Positions 1 through 6,408 of a stretch of DNA of 64,000 nt are shown here, piece by piece. Each line of letters starts with the position of its first letter. Position 1 is the stretch's first letter. A program made the position numbers and the translations under genes. The notes beneath the pieces were generated by a model. It was given only the letters and a program-made list of their open reading frames with translations, did no database searches and had not been told where the DNA came from. The stretch comes from Thiorhodovibrio frisius (GTDB lineage: Bacteria > Pseudomonadota > Gammaproteobacteria > Chromatiales > Chromatiaceae): the NCBI RefSeq assembly GCF_033954835.1, contig NZ_CP121471.1, forward strand, positions 682,001 through 746,000, written 5' to 3'.

Positions 1-242
1 TCCGCCACGGCGCTATTGGTGACATTGCGTATGGCCTCGAGTACGCCGCGCATTTCGTCATCAGTCTCGCGCTTCATGCGCAGGCCGATCAGAAAAAGCC
101 CCGCCTGTACCGGGTCGATCTCGCCCTCAAGAATGGCGCGCATGCCGATGCGGGCCTCTTCGAGCGAGATATCCTTAGACAGTTCCGGGCCGGTTGCAAT
201 GCGCTGAATAATGGAACGCATGGTTTTCTGAGTGTCGTTCAT
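1..242 (-). CDS. TrpD-like glycosyl transferase family 3 protein, N-terminal part
   Basis: The first 80 codons of a gene that runs off the left edge. The start is the ATG at 242, giving MNDTQKTMRSIIQRI. The sequence then matches the helical N-terminal domain of anthranilate phosphoribosyltransferase-like proteins (glycosyl transferase family 3): an EEARIGMRAILEGEIDPVQ stretch followed by a GLFLIGLRMKRET helix. The lack of a strict TrpD context and the length of the leader suggest the TrpD2/YbiB-like paralogue rather than the tryptophan enzyme, but the catalytic domain is outside the window. It lies about 100 nt downstream of the amidohydrolase gene on the same strand and may be cotranscribed with it. 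Confidence 0.75.
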   Translation of the reverse strand, partial: MNDTQKTMRSIIQRIATGPELSKDISLEEARIGMRAILEGEIDPVQAGLFLIGLRMKRETDDEMRGVLEAIRNVTNSAVA

Positions 243-345
243 GGGGCAAAATCCTGCCTGTAATGGGGCCGCTGGTTGATTTGGCACGCCGGGGCGCGGC
301 CAGTCTTGGGACGAATTGTCAGGGTTGCGCGCAGCCGCTTCAAGC

Positions 346-1251
346 TTAATCGCGAAACCGGCGGCTGAGATCGCCATAGGCGTCGATGCGCCGGTCGCGC
401 AGAAAAGGCCAGGCGCGCCGGACCTGTTCGCTGTGGTTGAGATCAATCTCGGTAATCAGCAGCGCGGGCGCATCCTCGGGCGCCCTGGCCAGCAACTCGC
501 CCTGAGGACCGCAGACAAAGGAACTGCCCCAGAACTGGCTGCCGCCGCCCGGTGCGCTGGTATCGGCCTCGAAGCCTACGCGGTTACAGGCTAGCAGCGG
601 CAGCCCGTTGGCAATGGCATGTCCGCGCTGCACCGTCATCCAGGCCTCGCGTTGGCGTGCCTGCTCGGCGGGTGAATCCTCCGGATCCCAGCCAATCGCG
701 GTCGGATAAAGCAGCAGCTCGGCACCCGCCAGCGCCATCAGGCGTGCCGCCTCCGGAAACCACTGATCCCAGCACACCAGCACGCCGAGTTGCCCGATGG
801 CAGTGTCGATGGGGGTGAAGCCAAGATCGCCGGGGGTGAAATAGTACTTCTCGTAGTAACCGGGATCATCCGGAATGTGCATCTTGCGATAGCAGCCGGC
901 AAGACGCCCGTCGGCATCCAACACCACCGCCGTGTTGTGATACAGCCCCGGGGCGCGGCGCTCGAACAAGGACCCGACGATGACCAGACCATGCCGACGC
1001 GCAGCCTCGCCGAGCCACTCGGTGGTCGGCCCCGGCACGGGCTCCGCGCGGTCGAATTCCATCATGCTTTCGCGCTGGCAGAAATAGGGCCCGTTGTGCA
1101 ACTCTTGCAGCAACAGCAGCCCGCAGCCCGCCTGCGCTGCCTCCTCGATATGGCGCAGAATGGCCCCGCGGTTGGTCTCGGCATCACCGTGATCCCGATC
1201 CTGCGCTAGGGCAAGCTTGATGACGCGCGCGCTGTCCGGGTTGGATTGCAT
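346..1251 (-). CDS. aguB: N-carbamoylputrescine amidase (AguB), nitrilase superfamily
   Basis: Cytoplasmic carbon-nitrogen hydrolase of about 301 residues. The nitrilase-fold triad is visible as E50 (in LLLLQELHNGPYF), K123 (in YRKMHIPDD) and C160 (in LVCWDQWFPE). The PGYYEKYYFTPGD segment and the C-terminal RAWPFLRDRRIDAYGDL are typical of AguB, which converts N-carbamoylputrescine to putrescine, CO2 and ammonia in the agmatine route. The ATG at 1251 is chosen because the conserved domain begins at residue 11 after it; an in-frame GTG at 1293 would add a non-conserved leader. No agmatine deiminase gene (aguA) is visible, so its partner must lie elsewhere. Confidence 0.88.
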   Translation of the reverse strand: MQSNPDSARVIKLALAQDRDHGDAETNRGAILRHIEEAAQAGCGLLLLQELHNGPYFCQRESMMEFDRAEPVPGPTTEWLGEAARRHGLVIVGSLFERRAPGLYHNTAVVLDADGRLAGCYRKMHIPDDPGYYEKYYFTPGDLGFTPIDTAIGQLGVLVCWDQWFPEAARLMALAGAELLLYPTAIGWDPEDSPAEQARQREAWMTVQRGHAIANGLPLLACNRVGFEADTSAPGGGSQFWGSSFVCGPQGELLARAPEDAPALLITEIDLNHSEQVRRAWPFLRDRRIDAYGDLSRRFRD

Positions 1252-1306
1252 CTGTTTGGTACTAGTAATTTTTGACAATGTTTTTGAACCCACGAGATTG
1301 CGGGAA

Positions 1307-1551
1307 TTAAATGTCGCGTTCCTCGGCTTCCTTCAGAACGCGTTGCCGAAAAGAGGTGCCAAGACGGAATCCGGCTTCTCGCTGAAGCCTATCGAGAAGG
1401 GGAGCAACCGCTGAAATCAGATGTCGGCGCTTTGCCTCAATCAATAAACCAACGAGACCGATAACTCCATGAGATCGAGCCGACCGATGGCTGCGAGATT
1501 CGTAATGGCCGTGGTGTCGCTGACACAGATTCGGGTCTGCGTCCTATTCAT
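1307..1551 (-). pseudogene. Broken DUF3368/PIN-family toxin with internal deletion and frameshift
   Basis: The frame opens at ATG 1551, overlapping the antitoxin stop by ATGA, and encodes a PIN-like N-terminus with VSDTTAITNLAAIGRLDLM, resembling the usual VxDTSPLxxLxxIGRLDLL. It then stops at TGA 1443-1441. The other frame encodes the family's C-terminal half: GVIGLVGLLIEAKRRHLI, then APLLDRLQREAGF and RQRVLKEAEERDI, ending at TAA 1307. The middle of the domain, about 80 codons carrying further acidic active-site residues, is missing. The remnant is 245 bp against roughly 480 bp for an intact gene. The toxin should be inactive. Confidence 0.75.
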
Positions 1552-1793
1552 AGTCCGATTCGAAGCGTCAACAAATCGTCATCGAGCGCTTCTGGCTGAT
1601 AACGGATGTCAATGCCACGAACCGCCAATTGGCGCTGAAATTCGATCTCAGACAGATTGGTCATCTTGCAGGCGTGACCGATTGTCAGGCGTCCGGTTTG
1701 GTACAACGCAACGGCAAGCTCCACCAAAAGGTCGCTCGCCGACAGATCCTGATTGGCAATGGCTTCATCTGGAATGCTGAGCAGCATCTTCAT
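1548..1793 (-). CDS. UPF0175 family antitoxin
   Basis: Small protein of 81 residues. It has the UPF0175 pattern: an N-terminal strand (MKMLLSIPDEA), a helix LLVELAVALYQTGRLTIGHACKMTNLSEIEFQRQLAVRGI resembling a DNA-binding helix-turn-helix, and a short acidic tail. GAGGAG lies directly before the ATG. Members pair with DUF3368 PIN-domain toxins, and here the toxin frame overlaps the stop codon by 4 nt, although that toxin is disrupted. The antitoxin reading frame itself looks complete, so it is an orphan antitoxin. Repression of its own promoter is inferred from the family only. Confidence 0.75.
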   Translation of the reverse strand: MKMLLSIPDEAIANQDLSASDLLVELAVALYQTGRLTIGHACKMTNLSEIEFQRQLAVRGIDIRYQPEALDDDLLTLRIGL

Positions 1794-1823
1794 TCTCCTC
1801 GGCTTGGTACCAGCAATTTTCCA

Positions 1824-2090
1824 CTATGGTAGCGCCATTTTCAGGATGACGCTGACACCCCGGAACAGCCGACGAAAAAGCGCCACCTTCTGGCCCGTTG
1901 ACAGCCTCGGGGTTTCCCGCTCGGAGACGGGGGATGCGGGCTCGGTAGGCTGTCGCCACTGGATTCCATGGGCTTCTAATAGCGCGATCAGGCGGGTTGC
2001 TTGCTCGCCATATCGGGAGGGTTGGGTCAGATCAGCGCGATGTTGTATTTGGATTTCAAAGCGGTGCGGGATAGAACAGGCACGCATCAT
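1824..2090 (-). pseudogene. Truncated TOTE-type conflict system protein (N-terminal fragment)
   Basis: An open frame of 88 codons starts at ATG 2090, overlapping the upstream HTH gene stop by ATGA. Its second half, LIALLEAHGIQWR followed by a Pro/Glu linker and LSTGQKVALFRRLFRG, resembles the conserved N-terminus of large TOTE conflict proteins, in which a coiled coil is followed by a xxxKxALFRSLFRGREDVY motif and then primase and helicase domains. Here the match stops immediately after FRG and the frame ends nine residues later, so roughly 900 residues are missing. The assignment rests on one motif remembered from the family. It could instead be an unrelated short protein. Confidence 0.5.
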
Positions 2091-2341
2091 AAATGACCGT
2101 GAGACTCGCCACTCAGTACCCCAAGCCAAGCGCCTGCGCCTGCCTGATCGATGCGGTCGCGGTAGTCCATCAGGTCCGAAAAGCGGATTCGCCGATGTCG
2201 CCCCACTTTGTGAAATGGGATCTCGCCCGCCTCTAACTGTTTGACCAGAAAAGGCCGGGAGACGTTGAGCAGATCAGCGGCCCGTTGCGTCGTCAGTTCC
2301 GCATGAATCGGCACCAGCGACACCGCATTGCCCTGCGCCAT
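2087..2341 (-). CDS. Excisionase-type HTH DNA-binding protein, probably truncated
   Basis: About 84 residues from ATG 2341 (an in-frame TTG lies at 2350). The core [19 protein letters not shown] followed by [21 protein letters not shown] is the winged HTH of the excisionase-like antitoxin family that usually accompanies PIN toxins. Full members carry extra residues on both sides. Coding-like sequence matching the family (KRLVDILNQ) continues upstream of the start into the ParE gene end, and the C-terminal tail after [11 protein letters not shown] diverges. This suggests recombination joined fragments of different modules. Its stop overlaps the next small frame by ATGA. Confidence 0.65.
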   Translation of the reverse strand: MAQGNAVSLVPIHAELTTQRAADLLNVSRPFLVKQLEAGEIPFHKVGRHRRIRFSDLMDYRDRIDQAGAGAWLGVLSGESHGHL

Positions 2342-2358
2342 TTGGTTCAAAATATCGA

Positions 2359-2658
2359 CTAGCCGTTTTCTTTTCCAAAACGTGAATCAGCATCCATCGC
2401 TCCATGTAAGACCCGGATAATCTGGAGAACATCATCTTTAACTGAGAAGAAAATCACATACCGGCCGTACGCACAGGAGCGAATACCTTTACCAAGTTCG
2501 GGGCGCGACCGGTAGGCCAAGGGTGACTGAGTCATCTTGCGGCATTGCGCTCGCAACTCCCGAACAAAGGTGATGGCCCGATGCGGGTTCTCTTGGGCGA
2601 TGTAGTCACCAATGTTCTCAAGATCCTTCGCAGCCAGCGGCAGAAACTTCAGGTGCAT
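2359..2658 (-). CDS. ParE/RelE-family toxin
   Basis: 99 residues starting at the ATG that overlaps the antitoxin stop by one nucleotide (TGATG). The pattern [20 protein letters not shown], then [22 protein letters not shown] and a terminal [13 protein letters not shown], is that of the ParE branch of the RelE/ParE fold. ParE toxins poison DNA gyrase, whereas RelE cleaves mRNA. The YVIFF and RVLHGAMD elements fit ParE better. Translational coupling to the ParD-like gene is the normal arrangement. The gene looks complete and, with its antitoxin, is the only clearly intact module in this small island. Confidence 0.82.
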   Translation of the reverse strand: MHLKFLPLAAKDLENIGDYIAQENPHRAITFVRELRAQCRKMTQSPLAYRSRPELGKGIRSCAYGRYVIFFSVKDDVLQIIRVLHGAMDADSRFGKENG

Positions 2659-2921
2659 CAATCGCGTTTCTCAGTCATGGCGGCATATTTTGCCTCAAGA
2701 CGGTCAAACACCATCTCCGCAGGGATCCCCGGTCCGGCGTCGACACCAAGGGTGATTGCCTTGCGCAAGGTCTGGCGCTTACCGGCTTGGTCTTCCTCAC
2801 GCTCTTCGAGGAGACGCAGCCCGGCGCCGACGACCTCGCTGACGCTAGCATAGCGGCCTGAATCGATCTGCTGTCGGACGAAATCTTCAAAATGGGAACT
2901 TAGCGCGAGAGTTGTTGGCAT
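2658..2921 (-). CDS. ParD-family antitoxin
   Basis: 87 residues. The N-terminal half (SSHFEDFVRQQIDSGRYAS followed by VSEVVGAGLRLLEEREE) is the ribbon-helix-helix of ParD-like (type II, CopG-related) antitoxins. The C-terminal half is the flexible toxin-binding part, containing GPGIPAEMVFDRLEAKY. A strong ribosome binding site, GGAGG, sits 7 nt before ATG 2921. It precedes and overlaps the ParE-type toxin gene. Members usually repress their own promoter together with the toxin; any operator would lie in the 2922-2990 region, where I see no clear inverted repeat. Confidence 0.82.
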   Translation of the reverse strand: MPTTLALSSHFEDFVRQQIDSGRYASVSEVVGAGLRLLEEREEDQAGKRQTLRKAITLGVDAGPGIPAEMVFDRLEAKYAAMTEKRD

Positions 2922-3010
2922 TGCTATCCTCCGAGGTTTCGCTACCAGTCACTTCATCAAAGACAACGGTGGAGGTCAACCAAGTCTTAGCCGCCAACAA
3001 GCAGGCATGA

Positions 3011-3157
3011 CGAAGAGGCATCATCACCAGCGATGTTGACAAGGAGCAGATGAAGACCTTTGATGTCAAGACCCAGGGTGCTGGGTATCAAACCCGGATG
3101 TACGCCGTATTAAGAGCCTTTCGTGACGCCCATATGCGCAGCACCGAGGCCCAATAA
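3011..3157 (+). pseudogene. C-terminal remnant of a BrnA-like antitoxin
   Basis: An open stretch of 48 codons after a TGA at 3008, with no good start codon, ends at TAA 3155-3157. Its second half, VKTQGAGYQTRMYAVLRAFRDAH, matches the ribbon-helix-helix end of BrnA antitoxins (typically FKAQGxGYQTRINAVLRAYxEAH). Upstream coding sequence for the rest of BrnA and the BrnT toxin is not found. It lies on the strand opposite to the neighbouring toxin-antitoxin genes. I read it as a leftover of a lost BrnTA module; an ATG at 3050 could in principle start a 35-residue peptide. Confidence 0.55.
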
Positions 3158-3173
3158 TAGCGTCAACCTGAAT

Positions 3174-4145
3174 TTACCCGCGAACAACCAAAACCGCCAT
3201 GGCGAGCCCGCAAGCGAGGCTGATCCAACTGGCGCAGGCGATCAGAGTGAGCGCACGGCGCAGGTCGGATGCATCCAGGTTGGCCGGCCAATGCGTGGCG
3301 CCCATGAATCGGTTGCTGACCAGTTTGCCGTGCCGATGGATGGGGCCGAGCAGGCGTGAGCGCAGTGCGCCGGCGCAGGCGGCTTCGCTCCAGCCGGAAT
3401 TCGGACTGGGCAGCAGGGCATGCTGATGCCAGGCGGTGGTGAGCGCGAGCTTTGGGTGCAGGGGCTGGCCACCGAGGCGCAAGAAGGCTGCCGCGAGTGC
3501 GATGAGCGGCGCTGACAGCCGCGCTGGCAGCCAGTGGATGAGATCATCTGTGCGGGCGGCGAGGGTGCCGAAGCGGCGATAACGCGCGTTGCGGTAGCCG
3601 ACCATGGAGTCGAGCGTGGAGATCGCCTTTACGAGAACCAGTCCGGGCGGGCCGAACAGGCAGAGCGCCCAGAAGGGTGTGAGGACGGCATCGGTTAGAT
3701 TCTCGGCCAGGCTCTCGATGGTTGCGCGCACGATGCCGTCGGTTTGCAGCGGCTCGGTGTCGCGACCGACCAGGCGGCTCAGCGCGCGGCGGGCACGCGG
3801 CAGGTCATGCAGTTGCTCCAGTACGCGGCGGCCGTGGTCCAGGAGGTCGCGGGTGCAGAGCAGGCTGTAGGCGAGAAACAGATCCCAGCCCATGGCGAGC
3901 AGCGGATCGACGGCGGCCAGAAGCCAATGGGGCAGCCACCAGCCGGCGAGCGCGGCACCGATCACCAACAGCCAATGCAGCGCGCCGCCGCCATGTCCCT
4001 TGAGTCCGCTGTCGAAGAGCCAGTGCTCAAGGCGCAGGCTGAGTGCGCCGAGCAGCCGGATGGGGTGCCAGGGATAGTCAGGATCGCCAAGGGCGGCGTC
4101 AAGCAGCCAGACGGCGAGCAGCAGGGGCCAGGGGAAGGTGTTCAG
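3174..4145 (-). CDS. cobD: Adenosylcobinamide-phosphate synthase (CobD/CbiB); start codon non-canonical
   Basis: Integral membrane enzyme of B12 synthesis that attaches the aminopropanol-phosphate arm to adenosylcobyric acid. Family motifs: ATIESLAENLTDAVLTPFWA, then LDSMVGYRNARYRRFG and HGKLVSNRFMG, with several hydrophobic segments. The first standard start is TTG 3968, but conserved family sequence continues upstream in frame: WLLDAALGDPDYPWHPIRLLG, the usual CbiB N-terminus. That frame has no ATG, GTG or TTG back to the TGA that ends the ABC ATPase gene (4166-4164). I place the start at CTG 4145, giving 323 residues, the normal length. Start by readthrough or re-initiation is also possible. 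It is the last gene of the B12 block. Confidence 0.85.
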   Translation of the reverse strand: MNTFPWPLLLAVWLLDAALGDPDYPWHPIRLLGALSLRLEHWLFDSGLKGHGGGALHWLLVIGAALAGWWLPHWLLAAVDPLLAMGWDLFLAYSLLCTRDLLDHGRRVLEQLHDLPRARRALSRLVGRDTEPLQTDGIVRATIESLAENLTDAVLTPFWALCLFGPPGLVLVKAISTLDSMVGYRNARYRRFGTLAARTDDLIHWLPARLSAPLIALAAAFLRLGGQPLHPKLALTTAWHQHALLPSPNSGWSEAACAGALRSRLLGPIHRHGKLVSNRFMGATHWPANLDASDLRRALTLIACASWISLACGLAMAVLVVRG

Positions 4146-4163
4146 CGGCGGGCTCTCAAGCGT

Positions 4164-5141
4164 TCAGGGAGCTTGCCGAACACTGGGATTCGCACGATTT
4201 GCTTCGGCATCGCTCAGCGCCCAAGGTAGCACATAGCTTTGCCCCTCGATCTTGGCGCTGACTGCGCGAATGCCGTAGATGTCCCGCAGGCGCTCGGGGC
4301 TTAGCACTTGACCGGGCGGGCCGAGCGCGACGGGCTCGCCCTGGTGCAGCAGCAGCAGCCGGTCGCAGAAGCGGCTGGCGAGGGTGAGGTCGTGCATCAC
4401 AACGATGGCGGCGCGCCCTGGTAGGCGAGTATCGGTTTGCTCTGCGTCGCCGCTGCTGTGATGAGCGCTGTTCTGGCTGCCGTTTGTGGTGCTGTGGCCG
4501 ACCTCGTTTTGCGCGCCGAGGCGTTTGCTGGCGGTTGCGCCGGCCTGACAATAGTCGCGCAGATAGCTCATCACCTTGAGCTGATGCAGCGGGTCGAGCG
4601 CGGCGACGGGTTCGTCGGCGAGCAGCAGTGGCGCCTCGACGGCCAGTGCCCGGGCGAGCCGGGCGCGGGCGCGCTCGCCGCCGGAGAGTTCGGTCGCGCG
4701 GCGGGTGCGCAGGTGCCAGATGTCGGTGGTGCGCAGGGCTTGATGGATGGCGCGTTGGTCGTCCGCAGTTGGACGGCCTGAGGCCCAAGGGGCGACGCCG
4801 CGCCAGGTCGGGTGATAGGGATGTCGCCCGAGCGCGACCAGATCCTCAACCCGGATCGGCCATTGCACGCGGTCGTCCTGACTGAGATAAGCCAGCCGGC
4901 GGGCGCGCTCACGCGGATCGAGCGTTTGCGTATCCTGCCCGAGCAGGCGAATCCGGCCGGTCCAAGCGCCGCCAGCGGTGGGGAGCAGTTGCACCACGGT
5001 CTTGAGCAGGGTGCTCTTGCCGGCGCCATTGGGGCCGATCAGTCCCAGCAGCTCGCCTGCCCTCAGTTGCAGCGAGACATCGCGCAGCAGGCTGCGCCCG
5101 CCAAGCTTGACCGAGACGTTTTCCAGTTCGAGCAGGATCAT
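4164..5141 (-). CDS. btuD: Cobalamin-type ABC transporter ATP-binding protein (BtuD/FecE family)
   Basis: 325 residues from ATG 5141, overlapping the permease stop by ATGA. Walker A GPNGAGKST is at 36-44, signature LSGGE at 152-156, Walker B LLLADE at 172-177 and the H-loop histidine (MHDLTLA) at 250. It would energise import through the adjacent FecCD-type permease; BtuF and CobD as neighbours point to cobalamin or cobinamide as substrate. Odd feature: about 40 hydrophilic residues (200-241, rich in Ser, Asn, His, Thr) are inserted between the Walker B helix and the H-loop strand, where relatives have a short turn. Its stop is in frame with cobD, with no spacer start codon. Confidence 0.87.
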   Translation of the reverse strand: MILLELENVSVKLGGRSLLRDVSLQLRAGELLGLIGPNGAGKSTLLKTVVQLLPTAGGAWTGRIRLLGQDTQTLDPRERARRLAYLSQDDRVQWPIRVEDLVALGRHPYHPTWRGVAPWASGRPTADDQRAIHQALRTTDIWHLRTRRATELSGGERARARLARALAVEAPLLLADEPVAALDPLHQLKVMSYLRDYCQAGATASKRLGAQNEVGHSTTNGSQNSAHHSSGDAEQTDTRLPGRAAIVVMHDLTLASRFCDRLLLLHQGEPVALGPPGQVLSPERLRDIYGIRAVSAKIEGQSYVLPWALSDAEANRANPSVRQAP

Positions 5142-6190
5142 GGTAAATCTGCCCGCGCGCGCCACACTAGCGCCAGGAAGAAGGGCGCGCCGATCAGTGC
5201 CGTGACCACGCCGAGCTTGAGCTCCTGCGATGACGGCAGGTTTTGGTCGAGCAGCCGCAGGCCGATGTCGGCGGCCAGCACCAGCGCCGCACCGCCGAGC
5301 GCGCTGGCGAGAATCAGCGGTGCCGGGCGGTAACCGACCCAGGGCCGCAGGATATGCGGCACCACCAGCCCGACGAAGCCGATGGCGCCAGTGACGGCCA
5401 CGGTGGCGCCGACGCTCAGGGCGGAGCCGGCGATAATGAGCCCGCGCAGTCGCCCCAGCGACACGCCAAGACTGGCAGCTTCTGCTTCGCCCAAGGTCAG
5501 CACTTCAAGTGCGCGTCCACTGGCAAGCAGCAGCGCCAGCCCCAGCAGCACGAAGGGCAGGCACAGCAGCACGTCATCGAAGCTGCGGTCGCTGATCGAG
5601 CCGAGCAACCAGAGCACCATGTCCTGCACCGCATTGGGGTTGGGCGCCAGATTAAGCGCCAGGGAGGTCAAGGCCCCGGCCCAGGCCGAGAGCGCAATCC
5701 CGGCCAGAATGAGCGTGAGATTGGATGAGCCCGCGCGGGTCAGCGCATAGAGTGCCAGGGTCGCCAACAAGGCCAGCCCCATGGCCGCTGCCGGTAATAG
5801 CCACAGGCTGATGGTGGTGGCGCCGAAGTAGAGCGCCAGCACCGCCCCGAGCGCCGCGCTCGCGGAGATGCCGAGTAAGCCGGGCTCCGCCAGCGGGTTG
5901 CGCAGCAGACCTTGCAGCGCCGCCCCCGAGGCGCCGAGTGCCATACCCACCAGCCAGGCCAGCAGCACTCGCGGTAGGCGAATTTGCTGCACAATCAGAC
6001 GCTGTTCCTCCGGGCCCTGGCCAAAAAAACCCGCCACTACCTCGGCTGGGGACAAAGGCGCATAGCCGATGGTAAGCGATGCCAGACTCAAGCCCGCCAG
6101 CAGGAGCAGCAGCAGGGCAAGCAGCGGTAGGCCGGCGGCTTGCCGGTCGTCGGTTGCCACGGGAGAAGGCGCGGAGTCAGCTTGTATCAC
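5138..6190 (-). CDS. btuC: Cobalamin-type ABC transporter permease (BtuC/FecCD family)
   Basis: 350 residues with about ten hydrophobic segments. Characteristic FecCD motifs: RLPRVLLAWLVGMALGASGA, then LQGLLRNPLAEPGLLGISASA, the coupling-helix region AEAASLGVSLGR, and GFVGLVVPHILRPWVG. The start is a GTG at 6190; no ATG fits near the N-terminus. It forms the inner-membrane channel for the ATPase encoded immediately downstream (4-nt overlap). The 218-bp gap to the upstream binding-protein gene holds a 9-bp inverted repeat. Substrate assignment to B12 rests on btuF, cobD and metH in the same run of genes; the permease family alone also covers iron siderophores and haem. Confidence 0.88.
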   Translation of the reverse strand: MIQADSAPSPVATDDRQAAGLPLLALLLLLLAGLSLASLTIGYAPLSPAEVVAGFFGQGPEEQRLIVQQIRLPRVLLAWLVGMALGASGAALQGLLRNPLAEPGLLGISASAALGAVLALYFGATTISLWLLPAAAMGLALLATLALYALTRAGSSNLTLILAGIALSAWAGALTSLALNLAPNPNAVQDMVLWLLGSISDRSFDDVLLCLPFVLLGLALLLASGRALEVLTLGEAEAASLGVSLGRLRGLIIAGSALSVGATVAVTGAIGFVGLVVPHILRPWVGYRPAPLILASALGGAALVLAADIGLRLLDQNLPSSQELKLGVVTALIGAPFFLALVWRARADLP

Positions 6191-6256
6191 GCTGGTTCAG
6201 ATACGGGCGACAAATCGCCTGGGAGTGAAAGTGCTGGCAAGGTTCGGTTGGGAGTT

Positions 6257-6295
6257 TTTGCATGATCTGTCATTCGGATTGCCAATTCATGCAAA
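6257..6295. repeat. 9-bp perfect inverted repeat between btuF and btuC
   Basis: TTTGCATGA at 6257-6265 and its exact reverse complement TCATGCAAA at 6287-6295 are separated by 21 nt. The repeat lies in the 218-bp gap inside the B12 transport genes, AT-richer than its surroundings. It could be an operator or an mRNA hairpin in the permease leader. No T-run follows on either strand, so it is not a classic terminator. Confidence 0.5.
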
Positions 6296-6408
6296 TATTC
6301 GTTTAAGTCAGCAGAGGTTCGTTAGGCAAGCAGAGGCAAAAAGACGAGTTGCGCCGATTGGCCCATCCTAGTCGTCTGGAGCATGGACCACCAGGATGTT
6401 TGAACGCA

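Noticed and set aside
1952-1958. GCCACTG, the B12-box core of cobalamin riboswitches
   Set aside because: Isolated heptamer inside the TOTE-like fragment, no surrounding riboswitch stems, and it is not positioned before any B12 gene on that strand.
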